A DNA stretch of 64,000 nt, from contig NZ_JAMTCK010000015.1 in NCBI RefSeq assembly GCF_024171785.1, forward strand, positions 120,766 to 184,765. Direction: 5' to 3'. The notes below the pieces were generated by a model. That model searched no databases and was not told where the DNA came from. It saw only the letters and a list, made by a program, of their open reading frames with translations. This document shows, one piece after another, positions 18,789-29,000 of this stretch (positions are counted from its first letter, which is position 1; each line of letters starts with the position of its first letter). This DNA comes from Goodfellowiella coeruleoviolacea. GTDB taxonomy: Bacteria; Actinomycetota; Actinomycetes; Mycobacteriales; Pseudonocardiaceae. The position numbers were made by a program, and so were the translations under genes.

Positions 18789-19424
18789 TCAGCCTTGGGC
18801 AGCGGCCTCGCCGCTCTCGGAGGCCTGCTCCACCACACCGGCGCCCTCGACGTCGATGGTGGACTCCATCTGCGCGGCGGTCGGGGCGGCGGCCACGACG
18901 ACCAGCAGGTGGTCGGCGGGGGTCACCAGGGTCACGCCCGAGGGCAGGCTGAGGTCGCTGGCGTGGATCTGGGCACCGGCCTGGACACCGGCCACCGACA
19001 CCTCGAACTGCTCGGGGATGTTCAGGGCGTCGGCCTCGACCTGGACGCTGTCGGCCTCCTGGGTGACCAGGGTGCCGGGAGCGGCCTCACCGGTCAGCAC
19101 GACCGGCACGTCCACGGTGACCTTCTCGCCGCGCTTGACCAGCAGCAGGTCAACGTGCTCGATGTAGTTCTTGATCGGGTGGGTGGTGACGGTCTTGGTC
19201 AGGGCCAGCTCACTGCCGGCGCTGTCGATGTCCAGCGTCAGCACTGCGTTCTGGCCGTGCTCCCGGACGACACGGGCGAACTCGAGCGCCGGCAGGGCCA
19301 GGTGCTTCGGGTCGGAACCGTGGCCGTAGAGCACCGCGGGGATCTTGCCGGCACGTCGGGTGCGGCGGGCAGCGCCCTTGCCGAACTCGGTACGCGGCTC
19401 GGCGGCGAGACGGACCTCGGACAC
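18789..19424 (-). CDS. rplY: 50S ribosomal protein L25 (Ctc form)
   Basis: 211 residues. The N-terminal half is the L25 5S-rRNA-binding domain (RTEFGKGAARRTRRAGKIPAVLYG); the C-terminal half is the TL5/Ctc beta domain (GEKVTVDVPVVLTGEAAPG). The tail is Ala/Glu-rich and acidic. GTG at 19424 follows AAGGAG by 8 nt and is preferred over an earlier in-frame ATG. It sits downstream of glmU-prs on the same strand but after a strong terminator. Confidence 0.96.
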   Translation of the reverse strand: MSEVRLAAEPRTEFGKGAARRTRRAGKIPAVLYGHGSDPKHLALPALEFARVVREHGQNAVLTLDIDSAGSELALTKTVTTHPIKNYIEHVDLLLVKRGEKVTVDVPVVLTGEAAPGTLVTQEADSVQVEADALNIPEQFEVSVAGVQAGAQIHASDLSLPSGVTLVTPADHLLVVVAAAPTAAQMESTIDVEGAGVVEQASESGEAAAQG

Positions 19425-19735
19425 GGTGGTGCTCTCCTTGTTACGTCGGGCGGGATGGTTACACATCCGGCATCAAACAGGCGAAAGGCTCGTGGTGCGG
19501 TACACCTTGCGGCGGCGGGCGCGAGAGACGCGAACACGCGCGGCATCCCAGCCGCCGCGTCGATCACGCCAGGCGCGATGCCCGCCCTCGCCGAGGCAAC
19601 CCAACCAGTGTAGGCCGCTGTTGGATCTACCTGCCATCGGGGTGGCCGCGCGGGTCGCGGCGATCGGGTGAAACCGGTGACCGGTCGGGTCAACCGGGTT
19701 GCCGGGACCGGGTGGAACGCTGGTGGACAGGGTGG
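19425..19735 (-). other. Leader and promoter region of rplY
   Basis: About 310 bp with no gene that I can support. TACACT on the minus strand (19612-19607) is a possible -10 box and would give a leader of about 175 nt, but a matching -35 is not clear. An L25 autoregulatory leader is possible and not demonstrated. Confidence 0.35.
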
Positions 19736-19773
19736 AAAAACGCCGGCGGCGGCACCCACGGGCGCCGCCGCCG
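19736..19773 (-). terminator. Rho-independent terminator of glmU-prs
   Basis: Perfect 10-bp stem CGGCGGCGGC (19744-19753)/GCCGCCGCCG (19764-19773). On the minus strand it is followed by five Us (A-tract at 19736-19740), 19 bp after the prs stop. Confidence 0.9.
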
Positions 19774-19791
19774 GACCGCGACCGAGCCGGC

Positions 19792-20772
19792 TCAGGTGTT
19801 GCCGTCGAACAGGCTGGTCACCGAGCCGTCCTCGAAGACCTCCTGGATCGCCCTGGCCAGCAGCGGGGCGATGGAGAGCACGGTCAGACCGGGGAAGCGC
19901 TTCTCCTCGGGGATGGGCAGGGTGTTGGTCAGCACCACCTCGCGCACGTCGCACTCGACCAGGCGCTTGGTGGCCGGCTCGGACAGCACGCCGTGCGTGG
20001 CGGCGATCACCACGTCCGAGGCGCCCGCGGCCATCAGCACGTCGGCCGCCTTGGTGATGGTGCCACCGGTGTCGATCATGTCGTCGATCAGCACGCACAG
20101 CCGGCCCTTGACCTCGCCGACCACCCGCTTGGCCACGGCCTGGTTCGGCTTGTTCGGGTCGCGGGTCTTGTGCACGAACGCGATGGGCCGGCCACCCAGC
20201 TGCTCGGCCCACTTCTCGGCCAGCCGCACGCGGCCGGTGTCCGGGGACACCACGGTGATCTCCGCGTCCTGGTAGGTGGCCATGATGTGCTCGGCCAGCA
20301 GGGTCTGCGCGAACAGGTGGTCCACCGGCCCGTCGAAGAAGCCCTGGATCTGCCCGGTGTGCAGGTCGACCGTCATGATCCGGTCCGCGCCCGCGGTCTT
20401 GAACAGGTCGGCGACCAGCCGCGCCGAGATGGGTTCCCGGCCGCCGTGCTTCTTGTCCTGCCGCGCGTACGGGTAGAACGGCATGACCACGGTGATCCGC
20501 TTGGCGCTGGCCCGCTTGAGCGCGTCCACCATGATCAGCTGCTCGACCAGCCAGTCGTTGATCGGGTTGGTGTGGCTCTGGATCACGAACGCGTCGGTGC
20601 CGCGCACCGACTCCTTGAACCGCACGAAGATCTCGCCGTTGGCGTAGGCGTAGGCGTCCTGCGGGGTCACCGACACACCGAGGTGGCTGGCCACCTCTTC
20701 GGCCAGTTGGGGGTAAGCGCGCCCGGAGAAGAGCATCAGGTTCTTCTTCGGGGTACCGGATTTCGGGGCCAC
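19792..20772 (-). CDS. prs: Ribose-phosphate pyrophosphokinase
   Basis: 326 residues. Makes PRPP from ribose 5-phosphate and ATP. Signatures: FSGRAYPQLAEEVASHLG, YPYARQDKKHGGREPISARL, the catalytic flexible-loop region, and the PRPP-binding loop CVLIDDMIDTGGTI. Length is normal for class I PRPP synthetases. GTG at 20772 has AAGGGA at 8 nt and lies 2 bp after the glmU stop, so glmU and prs are one operon, as in M. tuberculosis. Confidence 0.97.
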   Translation of the reverse strand: MAPKSGTPKKNLMLFSGRAYPQLAEEVASHLGVSVTPQDAYAYANGEIFVRFKESVRGTDAFVIQSHTNPINDWLVEQLIMVDALKRASAKRITVVMPFYPYARQDKKHGGREPISARLVADLFKTAGADRIMTVDLHTGQIQGFFDGPVDHLFAQTLLAEHIMATYQDAEITVVSPDTGRVRLAEKWAEQLGGRPIAFVHKTRDPNKPNQAVAKRVVGEVKGRLCVLIDDMIDTGGTITKAADVLMAAGASDVVIAATHGVLSEPATKRLVECDVREVVLTNTLPIPEEKRFPGLTVLSIAPLLARAIQEVFEDGSVTSLFDGNT

Positions 20773-20774
20773 GG

Positions 20775-22340
20775 TTACCGTCCCTTTCCGTCGTTGGCGA
20801 CCTCGCCGACGGCCGGTTGGCCCTCGACGGCGAGTGCTCGTTGGGCGGCCTCAGCCGCAGGGGTACCCGGGCGGCGGTTGATCACCCAGCCCTCCAGGTT
20901 GCGCTGTGGTCCGCCGGACACGGCCAGCGCGCCCGGTGGCACGTCGCGGCGCAGCACGGTGCCGGCGCCGGTGTAGGCGCCGTCGCCCACGGTCACCGGG
21001 GCGACGAACATGTTGTCCGAGCCGGTGCGGCAGTGCGAGCCGACCACGCTGCGGTGCTTGGCGACCCCGTCGTAGTTGACGAACACGCTGGCCGCGCCGA
21101 TGTTCGTGTGCTCGCCGATGGTGGCGTCACCCACGTAGCTCAGGTGCGGGACCTTGCTGGCCGTGCCGATCTCGGAGTTCTTTACCTCGACGAACGTGCC
21201 GATCTTGCCCCGCTCGCCGAGCACCGTGCCGGGCCGCAGGTAGGCGAACGGGCCAACGGACGCGCGCTCGCCGATCACCGCGCCCGAGCCGTGCGTGCGC
21301 ACCACGCTGGCGCCCGCGCCGATCCGGCAGTCGGTCAGCGTGGTGTCCGGGCCGATCACCGCGCCCTCGCCGACCACGGTGCCGCCGCGCAGCTGCACAC
21401 CCGGCTCGACCAGCACGTCGCGGGCCAGCTCCACGTCCACGTCCAGCCAGGTGGTGGCCGGGTCGACGACGGTCACCCCGTCGCGCATCCAGCGCTCCAC
21501 CAGCCGGCGGTTCAGCTCCGCGCCGAGCCTGGCCAGCTGCACCCGGTCGTTGACGCCCTCGACCAGCCAGGGGTCGCCGCAGATCAGCGCGCCCACCCGG
21601 TGGCCGGCGGCGCGCGCGATGCCGAGCACGTCGGTGAGGTACAGCTCGCCCTGGGCGTTGTCGGTGGACAGCTGGGTCAGGCCGGCGGCCAGCACGGCCG
21701 CGTCGAACGCGTACACCCCCGAGTTGATCTCGGTGACGGCCAGCTGCTCCGGGGTGGCGTCCTTCTGCTCGACGATCTCCCGCACCGCGCCGCTCTGTGG
21801 GTCGCGCAGCACCCGGCCGTACCCGGTGGGGTCGGTCACCACGGCGGTGAGCACGGTCACGGCGTTGCCGGCCTGGCTGTGCTCGGCCAGCAGCGCGGTC
21901 AGCGTCGCCGCGTCCAGCAGCGGCACGTCCCCGTAGCTGACCAGCACCGTTCCGGTCAGGTCGGCGGGCAGCGCGGCCAGCGCGCACCCCACGGCGTGGC
22001 CGGTGCCGTGCTGCTGCTCCTGCACGGCCACGGTGATCTTGCGGCCCAGTCGCCCGGCCACCTCGTCCAGGTGCTCGGCCACCTGCTCCCTGCCGTGCCC
22101 GACCACCACAGCCAGGTGCTCTGGTCCGGTTCCCGCTGCCGCGCGCACCGCGTGCTCCACCAGTGAGCGGCCAGCGACCCGGTGCAGCACCTTGGGTGTC
22201 GCTGAGCGCATGCGGGTGCCCTCGCCAGCGGCGAGGACGATGGTGCTGACCGAACCGGTGGGGGCGGCGGGCCCCGAGGCGGTCGACCCATCGGAGGTGG
22301 CGTGGCTGGCAGGAGTTGGGGTGTTGCCACCCTCAAGCAT
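20775..22340 (-). CDS. glmU: Bifunctional N-acetylglucosamine-1-phosphate uridyltransferase / glucosamine-1-phosphate acetyltransferase
   Basis: 521 residues. N-terminal pyrophosphorylase domain with [20 protein letters not shown] (about residue 34) and [11 protein letters not shown]-terminal left-handed beta-helix with hexapeptide repeats ([33 protein letters not shown]). Produces UDP-GlcNAc for peptidoglycan. The ATG at 22340 follows AGGGAGA; the much longer upstream frame is low-complexity antisense of the neighbouring gene. About 30 extra N-terminal residues precede the catalytic domain. Confidence 0.96.
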   Translation of the reverse strand: MLEGGNTPTPASHATSDGSTASGPAAPTGSVSTIVLAAGEGTRMRSATPKVLHRVAGRSLVEHAVRAAAGTGPEHLAVVVGHGREQVAEHLDEVAGRLGRKITVAVQEQQHGTGHAVGCALAALPADLTGTVLVSYGDVPLLDAATLTALLAEHSQAGNAVTVLTAVVTDPTGYGRVLRDPQSGAVREIVEQKDATPEQLAVTEINSGVYAFDAAVLAAGLTQLSTDNAQGELYLTDVLGIARAAGHRVGALICGDPWLVEGVNDRVQLARLGAELNRRLVERWMRDGVTVVDPATTWLDVDVELARDVLVEPGVQLRGGTVVGEGAVIGPDTTLTDCRIGAGASVVRTHGSGAVIGERASVGPFAYLRPGTVLGERGKIGTFVEVKNSEIGTASKVPHLSYVGDATIGEHTNIGAASVFVNYDGVAKHRSVVGSHCRTGSDNMFVAPVTVGDGAYTGAGTVLRRDVPPGALAVSGGPQRNLEGWVINRRPGTPAAEAAQRALAVEGQPAVGEVANDGKGR

Positions 22341-22443
22341 CAGCGCTCTCCCTAGGCTGCTCAACAAAGGCTGGCCGGTGATCACTAAGCCGGCAGCGGG
22401 GAGTCCCGGCTCCCGCCGGAAGCCGATCCTACGTGCTTCTCGG

Positions 22444-24696
22444 CTAGTGCCCTTTCCAGCCGGTGACCTGCGCAGTTGGGCGATCTTGGCCACACCGGGA
22501 CAGGGCGTCGCCGCCGTCGTCGGCCGGGCCGTCATCAGCCGGGCCGTCATCAGCCGCGCCGTCATCAGCCGCGCCGTCGTCGGCCGCGCCGTTGTCGGCC
22601 GCGCCGTCGTCAGCCGGGTCGCCCGCGTGCGGCGGTTCCCCCGGGGAAGCCGGGGCGACCGCGGTGAGCAGTTCGGTGGGATCGGCGACCTCGACCGGCC
22701 TGAGCAACCGGGTCGGCTCGGCGCTGTCGCCCAGTTCGAGCAGTTCGGTGGCGTCGACCGGGGCCTCGGCGTGGTCCGGCTGGTGGACACCGCCGGTGTG
22801 GTCCGGTTCACCGGCGTGGTCCGGTTCGCTGGGGCGGTCCGGCTGGTCGGCGGTGGTTGGCCCGGTGGCGGTGGGCCCGGCGGTGGGCTCGGCTGCCGGG
22901 GCGGGCGCGGGCCCGGCCGGTGGCGCTGACGCTGGCGCGGGGTTGGTGCCGGGGGCGGTGTCGGTACCGGAATCGGGATCGGGGGTGGCGCGGGCGGTGG
23001 CACCGCGGGACGAGCGGGGCAGCGCCCGGGTCGTGGGACGTGGGGTGCTGGTGGTGCCGGTCGCGTCGGCGCTGGTCTCCTGCCGGTCCCCGGCCACCGC
23101 GATCACCCGGCAGCCGCCCTGGCGCTTGGCCTGGTACATGGCGGCGTCAGCGCGGGAGAGCACTTCGCTGGGCGACTCGTGGGGGCGCAGCGACACCACC
23201 CCGACCGAGAGGGTGACCCCCCTGGAGAGCACCGCGGGTAAGTCCACGACCGCCTCCACCGCCCGGTCCAGCGCGGCCTCGGCCGCGGGCAGGGTGGCGC
23301 CGGGTAACAGCACCACGAACTCGTCGCCGCCGTAGCGGGCCACCAGGTCGTCGGTGCGCACGGCGTTGCGCAGGGTGCCGGCGACCACCCGCAGCACGTT
23401 GTCGCCCTCGGCGTGCGAGCCCCGGTCGTTCACGGTCTTGAACCCGTCCAGGTCCACCAGCGCCACCGACAGCGGGTCGCTGTCCCGCGCGCTGACCAGG
23501 GCGGCCAGCCGGGCGTCCAGGGCGCGCCGGTTGGGCAGGCCGGTCAGCGGGTCCTGCAGCGCCTGCTGGGCGATGGCGCCGTGCGCCCTGGCCATCCGCT
23601 CGTGCTGGCGCCGCGCGTTCAACGTGGTGATCTTGGTTTCCCGCATGGTCCACAGCTCGGACTCCAGCGCGGCGGCGTACTCGGCCAGCGCGCCCGAGGT
23701 GCGCACGCCCCCGTTCGGACCGGACAGCCGGGCGTACTCGCGGACCAGGCACAGCATCAGGGTGGGCTCGGAGGTGTCGCCGTCCACCTCGGTCCTGGCC
23801 CGGTGCAGCACGGCCAGTGCCTCGGCGGGCTGGTCGGCCCGCTCAAGGCAGCGGGCCAGCGCGATGGCCACGATGATCAGCTGGCGGGCGTACTTGGCGT
23901 GGTCGAGCAGGGTGGTCAGCCGGGCGATGTGCCCGGGGCCCGGCTCGGCCAGCGCGTGCGCCGCGCCCACCACCGGGTCCTGGTCGGCGGCTGGCACACC
24001 CTCCACCCGGGGGAACAGCGACTCCCGGAACGGGCCCTCGAAGGCGGTGGCCAGGTCCGCGGCCACCCGGAACTGCCGGTTGGCCAGGTCGTACTTGCCG
24101 ACCCGCTCCAGCCGCAGCCCCCAGCCCAGCAGCAGGCGGACCCGGTTGAGCATGTGCACGGCGATCTCGTGCGGCCCGCCGCCCTCGCGCACCGCCACGT
24201 GCGCCCTGGCCAGCACCTGGTCGGCCAGCTCGTACACGCCCAGCTGGGTGAGCACCAGGCCGATGTCGGCCAGCGCGAAGGCCAGGGTGCGCTGGTAGGT
24301 CCGGTGGTCGCTCATGCTGTCCGGCGTCAGTTCCTCGTCGAACATGGCCAGGGCGCAGGCGGCCTCGGTGAGCGCGGTGTCCTCGGCCCCGGTGGCCAGT
24401 GCCCGGCGGGCCCGCAGTGCCCGGGCGTCCGCCTCCAGCACGGTCAGCCCGTGCCGGCGGGTGTAGGTGAGCATCTCGTCGAGCTTGGGGTCGGCCAGAT
24501 CGGCCAGTTCCGGGATGACCAGCCGGACCACGGCCGCGGCGCGCAGCAGGTGCGCCACGATCCTGGGCTCGCCCCGCCGCCGTGCCTCGGCGAGCAGGTC
24601 GTCGCTGGTGGCGAGCAGGTAGTCCGGGTCGGGTGTCTGGCTCTGCGCCTGCGCCAGCAGCTCACGGGACCGGCCGACCAGCCAGGCGTCGGACAC
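22444..24696 (-). CDS. Diguanylate cyclase with TPR-like sensor region
   Basis: 750 residues. Residues 1-400 are helical repeats of TPR type with no membrane segment. The GGDEF domain follows ([35 protein letters not shown], catalytic RYGGDEF near 455). An RxxD inhibitory I-site (RTDD) lies exactly five residues before GGDEF, so product feedback by c-di-GMP is expected. The last 200 residues are Pro/Thr/Asp-rich and end in a run of [10 protein letters not shown] repeats. No EAL domain. It makes c-di-GMP from GTP in the cytosol. It is 103 bp upstream of glmU on the same strand; a functional link is not evident. Confidence 0.92.
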   Translation of the reverse strand: MSDAWLVGRSRELLAQAQSQTPDPDYLLATSDDLLAEARRRGEPRIVAHLLRAAAVVRLVIPELADLADPKLDEMLTYTRRHGLTVLEADARALRARRALATGAEDTALTEAACALAMFDEELTPDSMSDHRTYQRTLAFALADIGLVLTQLGVYELADQVLARAHVAVREGGGPHEIAVHMLNRVRLLLGWGLRLERVGKYDLANRQFRVAADLATAFEGPFRESLFPRVEGVPAADQDPVVGAAHALAEPGPGHIARLTTLLDHAKYARQLIIVAIALARCLERADQPAEALAVLHRARTEVDGDTSEPTLMLCLVREYARLSGPNGGVRTSGALAEYAAALESELWTMRETKITTLNARRQHERMARAHGAIAQQALQDPLTGLPNRRALDARLAALVSARDSDPLSVALVDLDGFKTVNDRGSHAEGDNVLRVVAGTLRNAVRTDDLVARYGGDEFVVLLPGATLPAAEAALDRAVEAVVDLPAVLSRGVTLSVGVVSLRPHESPSEVLSRADAAMYQAKRQGGCRVIAVAGDRQETSADATGTTSTPRPTTRALPRSSRGATARATPDPDSGTDTAPGTNPAPASAPPAGPAPAPAAEPTAGPTATGPTTADQPDRPSEPDHAGEPDHTGGVHQPDHAEAPVDATELLELGDSAEPTRLLRPVEVADPTELLTAVAPASPGEPPHAGDPADDGAADNGAADDGAADDGAADDGPADDGPADDGGDALSRCGQDRPTAQVTGWKGH
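22507..22622. repeat. 15-bp tandem repeats in the diguanylate cyclase tail
   Basis: About eight in-frame copies of GCCGTCATCAGCCGC and close variants, encoding [10 protein letters not shown]. In-frame length variation between strains is likely. Confidence 0.8.
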
Positions 24697-24833
24697 CTCG
24701 GAAAGCGCTGGTGACCTGGGAGAACGCTCCTCGCCCAGCCGTCACACCCCCGTCCCGGATGCCAGGCCCGCCCGGGCCAGCTGCCACCAGCGGGTCGTCA
24801 TGGGACCGACCGGCGACCGATCGGCCCTTCCGC
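24697..24833 (-). other. Spacer between tRNA-Gln and the diguanylate cyclase
   Basis: No gene. An imperfect inverted repeat (GGGACCGA / TCGGCCC, about 24800-24827) directly past the tRNA 3' end may end its transcription. Confidence 0.35.
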
Positions 24834-24903
24834 TCCGCCGCCAGGATTCGAACCTGGACCATTGGAACCAAAATCCAAGGTGCTGCCTTTACACCACGGC
24901 GGA
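24834..24903 (-). tRNA. tRNA-Gln (anticodon UUG)
   Basis: On the minus strand the acceptor arms TCCGCCG and CGGCGGA pair fully. The anticodon arm is TTGGA-TTTTGGT-TCCAA with anticodon TTG, and the T arm contains GGTTCGAATCC. The D loop is short, giving 70 nt without an encoded CCA. It reads CAA codons. Confidence 0.93.
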
Positions 24904-25102
24904 TCGAGCGGCGGTGCCGCCACCTCAGGGGCCGGCACATGATGGCATGGACTACCGCCCATGTTCACCACGACCACCCTAACCGGAGCGCACTCCGGGG
25001 AAGTCCCCTCGGCAGCGACCCGCACACTGTAACCCGAACGCGACGCAGCGTGTCCAAGCGGTTGCCGGAACACACCTGCCAGCACCGGCCGGCGCGGAAC
25101 AG
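24904..25102. other. Region between tRNA-Gln and the TetR gene
   Basis: 199 bp without a gene. It should contain the tRNA promoter (minus) and upstream part of the TetR promoter (plus); no clear -35 boxes are recognised. Confidence 0.3.
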
Positions 25103-25108
25103 TAGGCT
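25103..25108 (+). promoter_or_regulatory. -10 element (TAGGCT) of the TetR gene
   Basis: TAGGCT ends 7 nt before the ATG at 25116; leaderless mRNA predicted. Confidence 0.6.
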
Positions 25109-25115
25109 GACCCGA

Positions 25116-25787
25116 ATGGCACGACGGCGAGCGCGCACGGCCAGGGAGGACGTCCCTACCCCGCGCCGAACAACGGCGGTCCGGGTGCGGATGACCGGCA
25201 AGGAACGGCGGCAACAGCTGTTGGACGTGGCCAGGGCGCTGTTCGCGGAGAAGGGCTTCGACGGCACCTCCATCGAGGAGATCGCCCACCGGGCCGGCGT
25301 CAGCAAGCCCATCGTCTACGAGCACTTCGGCGGCAAGGAGGGCATCTACGCGGTCGTGGTGGACCGGGAGATGCAGCGGCTGCTGGACCGGATCGTCTCG
25401 GCGCTGTCCGGCGGCCACCCCCGTGAACTGCTGGAACAGGCCGCGTGCGCGCTGCTGGACTACATCGAGGACTCCACCGACGGGTTCCGCATCCTGGTCC
25501 GCGACTCCCCGGTGGCCAGCACCAGCGGCACCTTCTCCAGCCTGCTCAACGACATCGCCAGCCAGGTGGAGCACATCCTCGGCCTGCACTTCAGCGCCAG
25601 CGGCTACGACGCCAAGCTGGCCGCCCTGTACAGCCAGGCGCTGGTCGGCATGGTCGCGCTGACCGGCCAGTGGTGGCTGGAGGCCCGCAAGCCCAAGAAG
25701 GACGAGGTGGCCGCGCACCTGGTCAACCTGGCCTGGAAGGGGCTGTCCCACCTGGAGCACAAGCCCAAGCTGGGCATCCGCCGCTGA
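25116..25787 (+). CDS. TetR-family regulator (Rv1019-like position)
   Basis: 223 residues. A basic N-terminal tail of about 30 residues is followed by a TetR helix-turn-helix (LLDVARALFAEKGFDGTSIE, then HRAGVSKPIVYEHFGGKEGI) and an all-helical ligand/dimer domain. It sits between glmU and mfd exactly as Rv1019 does in M. tuberculosis. ATG at 25116 is supported by the leaderless promoter; the longer upstream frame crosses the tRNA region and is rejected. Target genes and ligand are unknown. Confidence 0.9.
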   Translation: MARRRARTAREDVPTPRRTTAVRVRMTGKERRQQLLDVARALFAEKGFDGTSIEEIAHRAGVSKPIVYEHFGGKEGIYAVVVDREMQRLLDRIVSALSGGHPRELLEQAACALLDYIEDSTDGFRILVRDSPVASTSGTFSSLLNDIASQVEHILGLHFSASGYDAKLAALYSQALVGMVALTGQWWLEARKPKKDEVAAHLVNLAWKGLSHLEHKPKLGIRR

Positions 25788-25902
25788 CCGGAACAGCACC
25801 GGGACAACACTGACCGGGGGTGGCGAGCGGGCCGTGGCGGGTGGGCATGCGCGATGTCACCGAAAAACCGGTGTTGTCCGGTCGTAAGCTGACAGGCGAG
25901 AA

Positions 25903-26053
25903 CCCCTGCTGGCGCGACTCGTCCCGGGCAGGGGTGTGCCTGCGTTACCAAGGGGCTCCACCAGGCGATGCCTGGTGATCGGCTACAGAAGGGCGCTCAC
26001 CTGGCCGCCAGGTGATCCGCAACACCAGGGCTCTCACCTGGCCGCGCCAGGTG
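25903..26053 (+). repeat. Hairpin series with 38-bp period before mfd
   Basis: One larger hairpin (CCCCTGC 25903-25909/GCAGGGG 25928-25934) is followed by three tight palindromes. They are CACCAGGC-GAT-GCCTGGTG (25959-25977), CACCTGG-CCG-CCAGGTG (25998-26014) and CACCTGGC-CGC-GCCAGGTG (26035-26053). Their centres are 25968, 26006 and 26044, exactly 38 bp apart. Each is followed by GATC(C/G)GC and preceded by GGGC. TAAGCT at 25885-25890 may be the promoter, which would place all of them in the mfd leader RNA. Confidence 0.75.
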
Positions 26054-26079
26054 ATCCGCGTTCTCCCAGGGGGTTAACC

Positions 26080-29000
26080 GTGACCCACGGCCTTGATGTC
26101 GACCGCGCCGCCGCCGGTCCGCTCGGCGGTCTGCTCAGCGCCGCGCTGGCCGACCCGGCACTGCGGCGGGTGGTCAGCGCGGCCGGAACCACGAGCCTGC
26201 GGCTCCAGGGGCCGCCCGCGGCCAGAGCGCTGGTCACCGCCGCGCTCGCCGATCCCAGGGGCGCGGACCGGCCGGTGCTGCTGGTCACCGCCACCGGGCG
26301 GGAGGCCGAGGAACTGGGCGCGGTGCTCGGTGACCTGCTCGGGCCGGACCTGGTGGCCACCTTCCCGTCCTGGGAGACGCTGCCGCACGAGCGGCTGTCC
26401 CCGCGCGCCGACACCGTGGGCCGGCGGCTGGCCGTGCTGCGCCGGCTGGCCCACCCCGAGGAGCACCCGGCCGGCGCGCTGCGCGTGGTGGTGGCCACCG
26501 TGCGCAGCCTGATCCAGCCGATGGCGCCGCACCTGGGCGAGCTGGCCCCGCTGCGGCTGGCCGTCGGCGGCGAGCACGACTTCGCCGAGCTGCTGGACCG
26601 GCTGGTCGAGCTGGCCTACACCCGGGTGGACATGGTCGAGAAGCGCGGCGAGTTCGCCGTGCGCGGCGGCATCCTGGACGTGTTCCCGCCCACCGAGGAA
26701 CACCCGCTGCGGGTGGAGTTCTGGGGCGACGAGGTCAGCGAGATCCGCGCGTTCGCCGTGGCCGACCAGCGCTCACTGCCCGGCGAGGTGGCCGGGTTCG
26801 TGGCCCCGCCGTGCCGGGAACTGCTGCTCACCGAGTCGGTCAAGGCCAGGGCGGCCGAGCTGGCCCCGCAGCACCAGGCCGACGCGCAGCTGGCCGAGAT
26901 GCTGGACAAGCTGGCCGGCGGCGTGCCGTGCGAGGGCATGGAGGCGCTGATCCCCGCGCTGTGCGAGGACGAGCTGCAACTGCTCACCGACGCGTTGCCG
27001 GCCGGCGCGCACGTGCTGCTGGCCGAGCCGGAGAAGATCCAGGCCAGGGCCGCCGACCTGGTGCGCACCGGCCAGGAGTTCCTTGAGGCGTCCTGGATGG
27101 CCGCGGCCGGCGGCGGCAACGCCCCGATCGACCTGGGCGCGTCCGCCTACCGCGACCTGGCCGAGGTGGCCGAGGCGGCCCAGGCCGGCGACCACCCGTG
27201 GTGGACGCTCAGCCAGCTGACCGCCGAGGGCGGCGACAGCATCGGCCTGGACCTCAAGCCGGTCGAGGCCTACCGGGGCGACATCGCCAGGGCCTTCACC
27301 GACCTGCGCGCGCACACCGCGGCCGGCGGCGCCGCCGTGCTGGTGGTGCCCGGCGCGGGCACCGCCTCCCGGGCCGCCGAGCAGCTGCGCGAGGCCGAGG
27401 TGCCGGCCAGGCTGGCCGAGCGCGGCCTGGCGGAGCCACCCGAGGCCGGCCTGGTCACCGTGGTCCGCGGCGCGCTGGAGGACGGCTTCGCCCTGCCCGG
27501 GCTGGCCCTGGTGGTGCTCACCGAGACCGACCTGACCGGCGGCCGGGGCGGCACGTCCACGGTGTCCCTGCGGGACCGGCGCAACCTGCCCTCGCGCCGG
27601 CGCAACGCCGTGGACCCGCTGGCGCTCAAGCCCGGCGACTACGTGGTGCACGAGCAGCACGGCATCGGCAAGTACGTGGAGATGGTGCAGCGCACCGTGG
27701 CCGGTGCCACCCGCGAGTACCTGGTGCTGGAGTACGCGGCCAGCAAGCGCGGCCAGCCGGGCGACCGGCTGTTCGTGCCCACCGACCAGCTCGACGAGGT
27801 CTCCCGGTACGTGGGCGGCGAGCTGCCCACGCTGAACAAGCTGGGCGGGTCGGACTGGAAGAACACCAAGGCCAAGGCGCGCAAGGCGGTCAAGCAGATC
27901 GCCGCCGAACTGGTCCAGCTCTACGCCGCCCGCCAGGCCGCGCCCGGTCACGCGTTCGCGCCGGACACCCCGTGGCAGCGGGAACTGGAGGACGCCTTCC
28001 CGTTCGCCGAGACACCCGACCAGCTCGGCGCCATCGACGAGGTCAAGCGGGACATGGAACGCCCGGTGCCGATGGACCGGGTGATCTGCGGTGACGTCGG
28101 CTACGGCAAGACCGAGATCGCGGTGCGCGCCGCGTTCAAGGCGGTGCAGGACGGCAAGCAGGTGGCCGTGCTGGTGCCGACCACGCTGCTGGCCCAGCAG
28201 CACCTGAACACGTTCACCGAGCGGATGCGGGCGTTCCCGGTGACCGTCAAGGGCCTGTCCCGGTTCACCGACCCGGGTGAGTCCGAGCAGGTGATCGCCG
28301 GGCTCGCCGACGGCGAGGTGGACGTGGTGATCGGCACGCACCGGCTGCTGCAGACCGGCATCCGCTACAAGGACCTCGGCCTGGTCATCGTGGACGAGGA
28401 ACAGCGCTTCGGCGTGGAGCACAAGGAGCACATCAAGTCGCTGCGCACGCACGTGGACGTGCTCACCATGTCGGCGACGCCGATCCCGCGCACCCTGGAG
28501 ATGAGCATGGCCGGCATCCGCGAGATGTCCACCATCCTCACCCCGCCGGAGGAGCGCCACCCGATCCTGACCTACGTCGGCGCCTACGACGACAAGCAGG
28601 TGGCCGCGGCCATCCGGCGCGAGCTGCTGCGCGACGGCCAGGTGTTCTACGTGCACAACCGGGTGTCCTCGATCGAGAAGGCGGCCCGGCGCATCCGCGA
28701 GCTGGTGCCCGAGGCGCGCGTGGTCACCGCGCACGGCCAGATGAACGAGGACCGGCTGGAGAAGATCATCCAGGGCTTCTGGGAACGCGAGCACGACGTG
28801 CTGGTGTGCACCACGATCGTGGAGACCGGGCTGGACATCTCCAACGCCAACACGCTGATCGTGGAGCGCGGCGACCTGCTCGGCCTGGCCCAGCTGCACC
28901 AGCTGCGCGGCCGGGTGGGCCGGGGCCGGGAACGCGGCTACGCCTACTTCCTGTACCCGCCGGACGCGCCGCTCACCGAGACCGCGCACGACCGGCTGGC

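Noticed and set aside
22341-23003. In-frame 5' extension of glmU
   Set aside because: Low-complexity Pro/Thr sequence overlapping the 3' repeat tail of the diguanylate cyclase; ATG at 22340 has a ribosome site and normal GlmU length.
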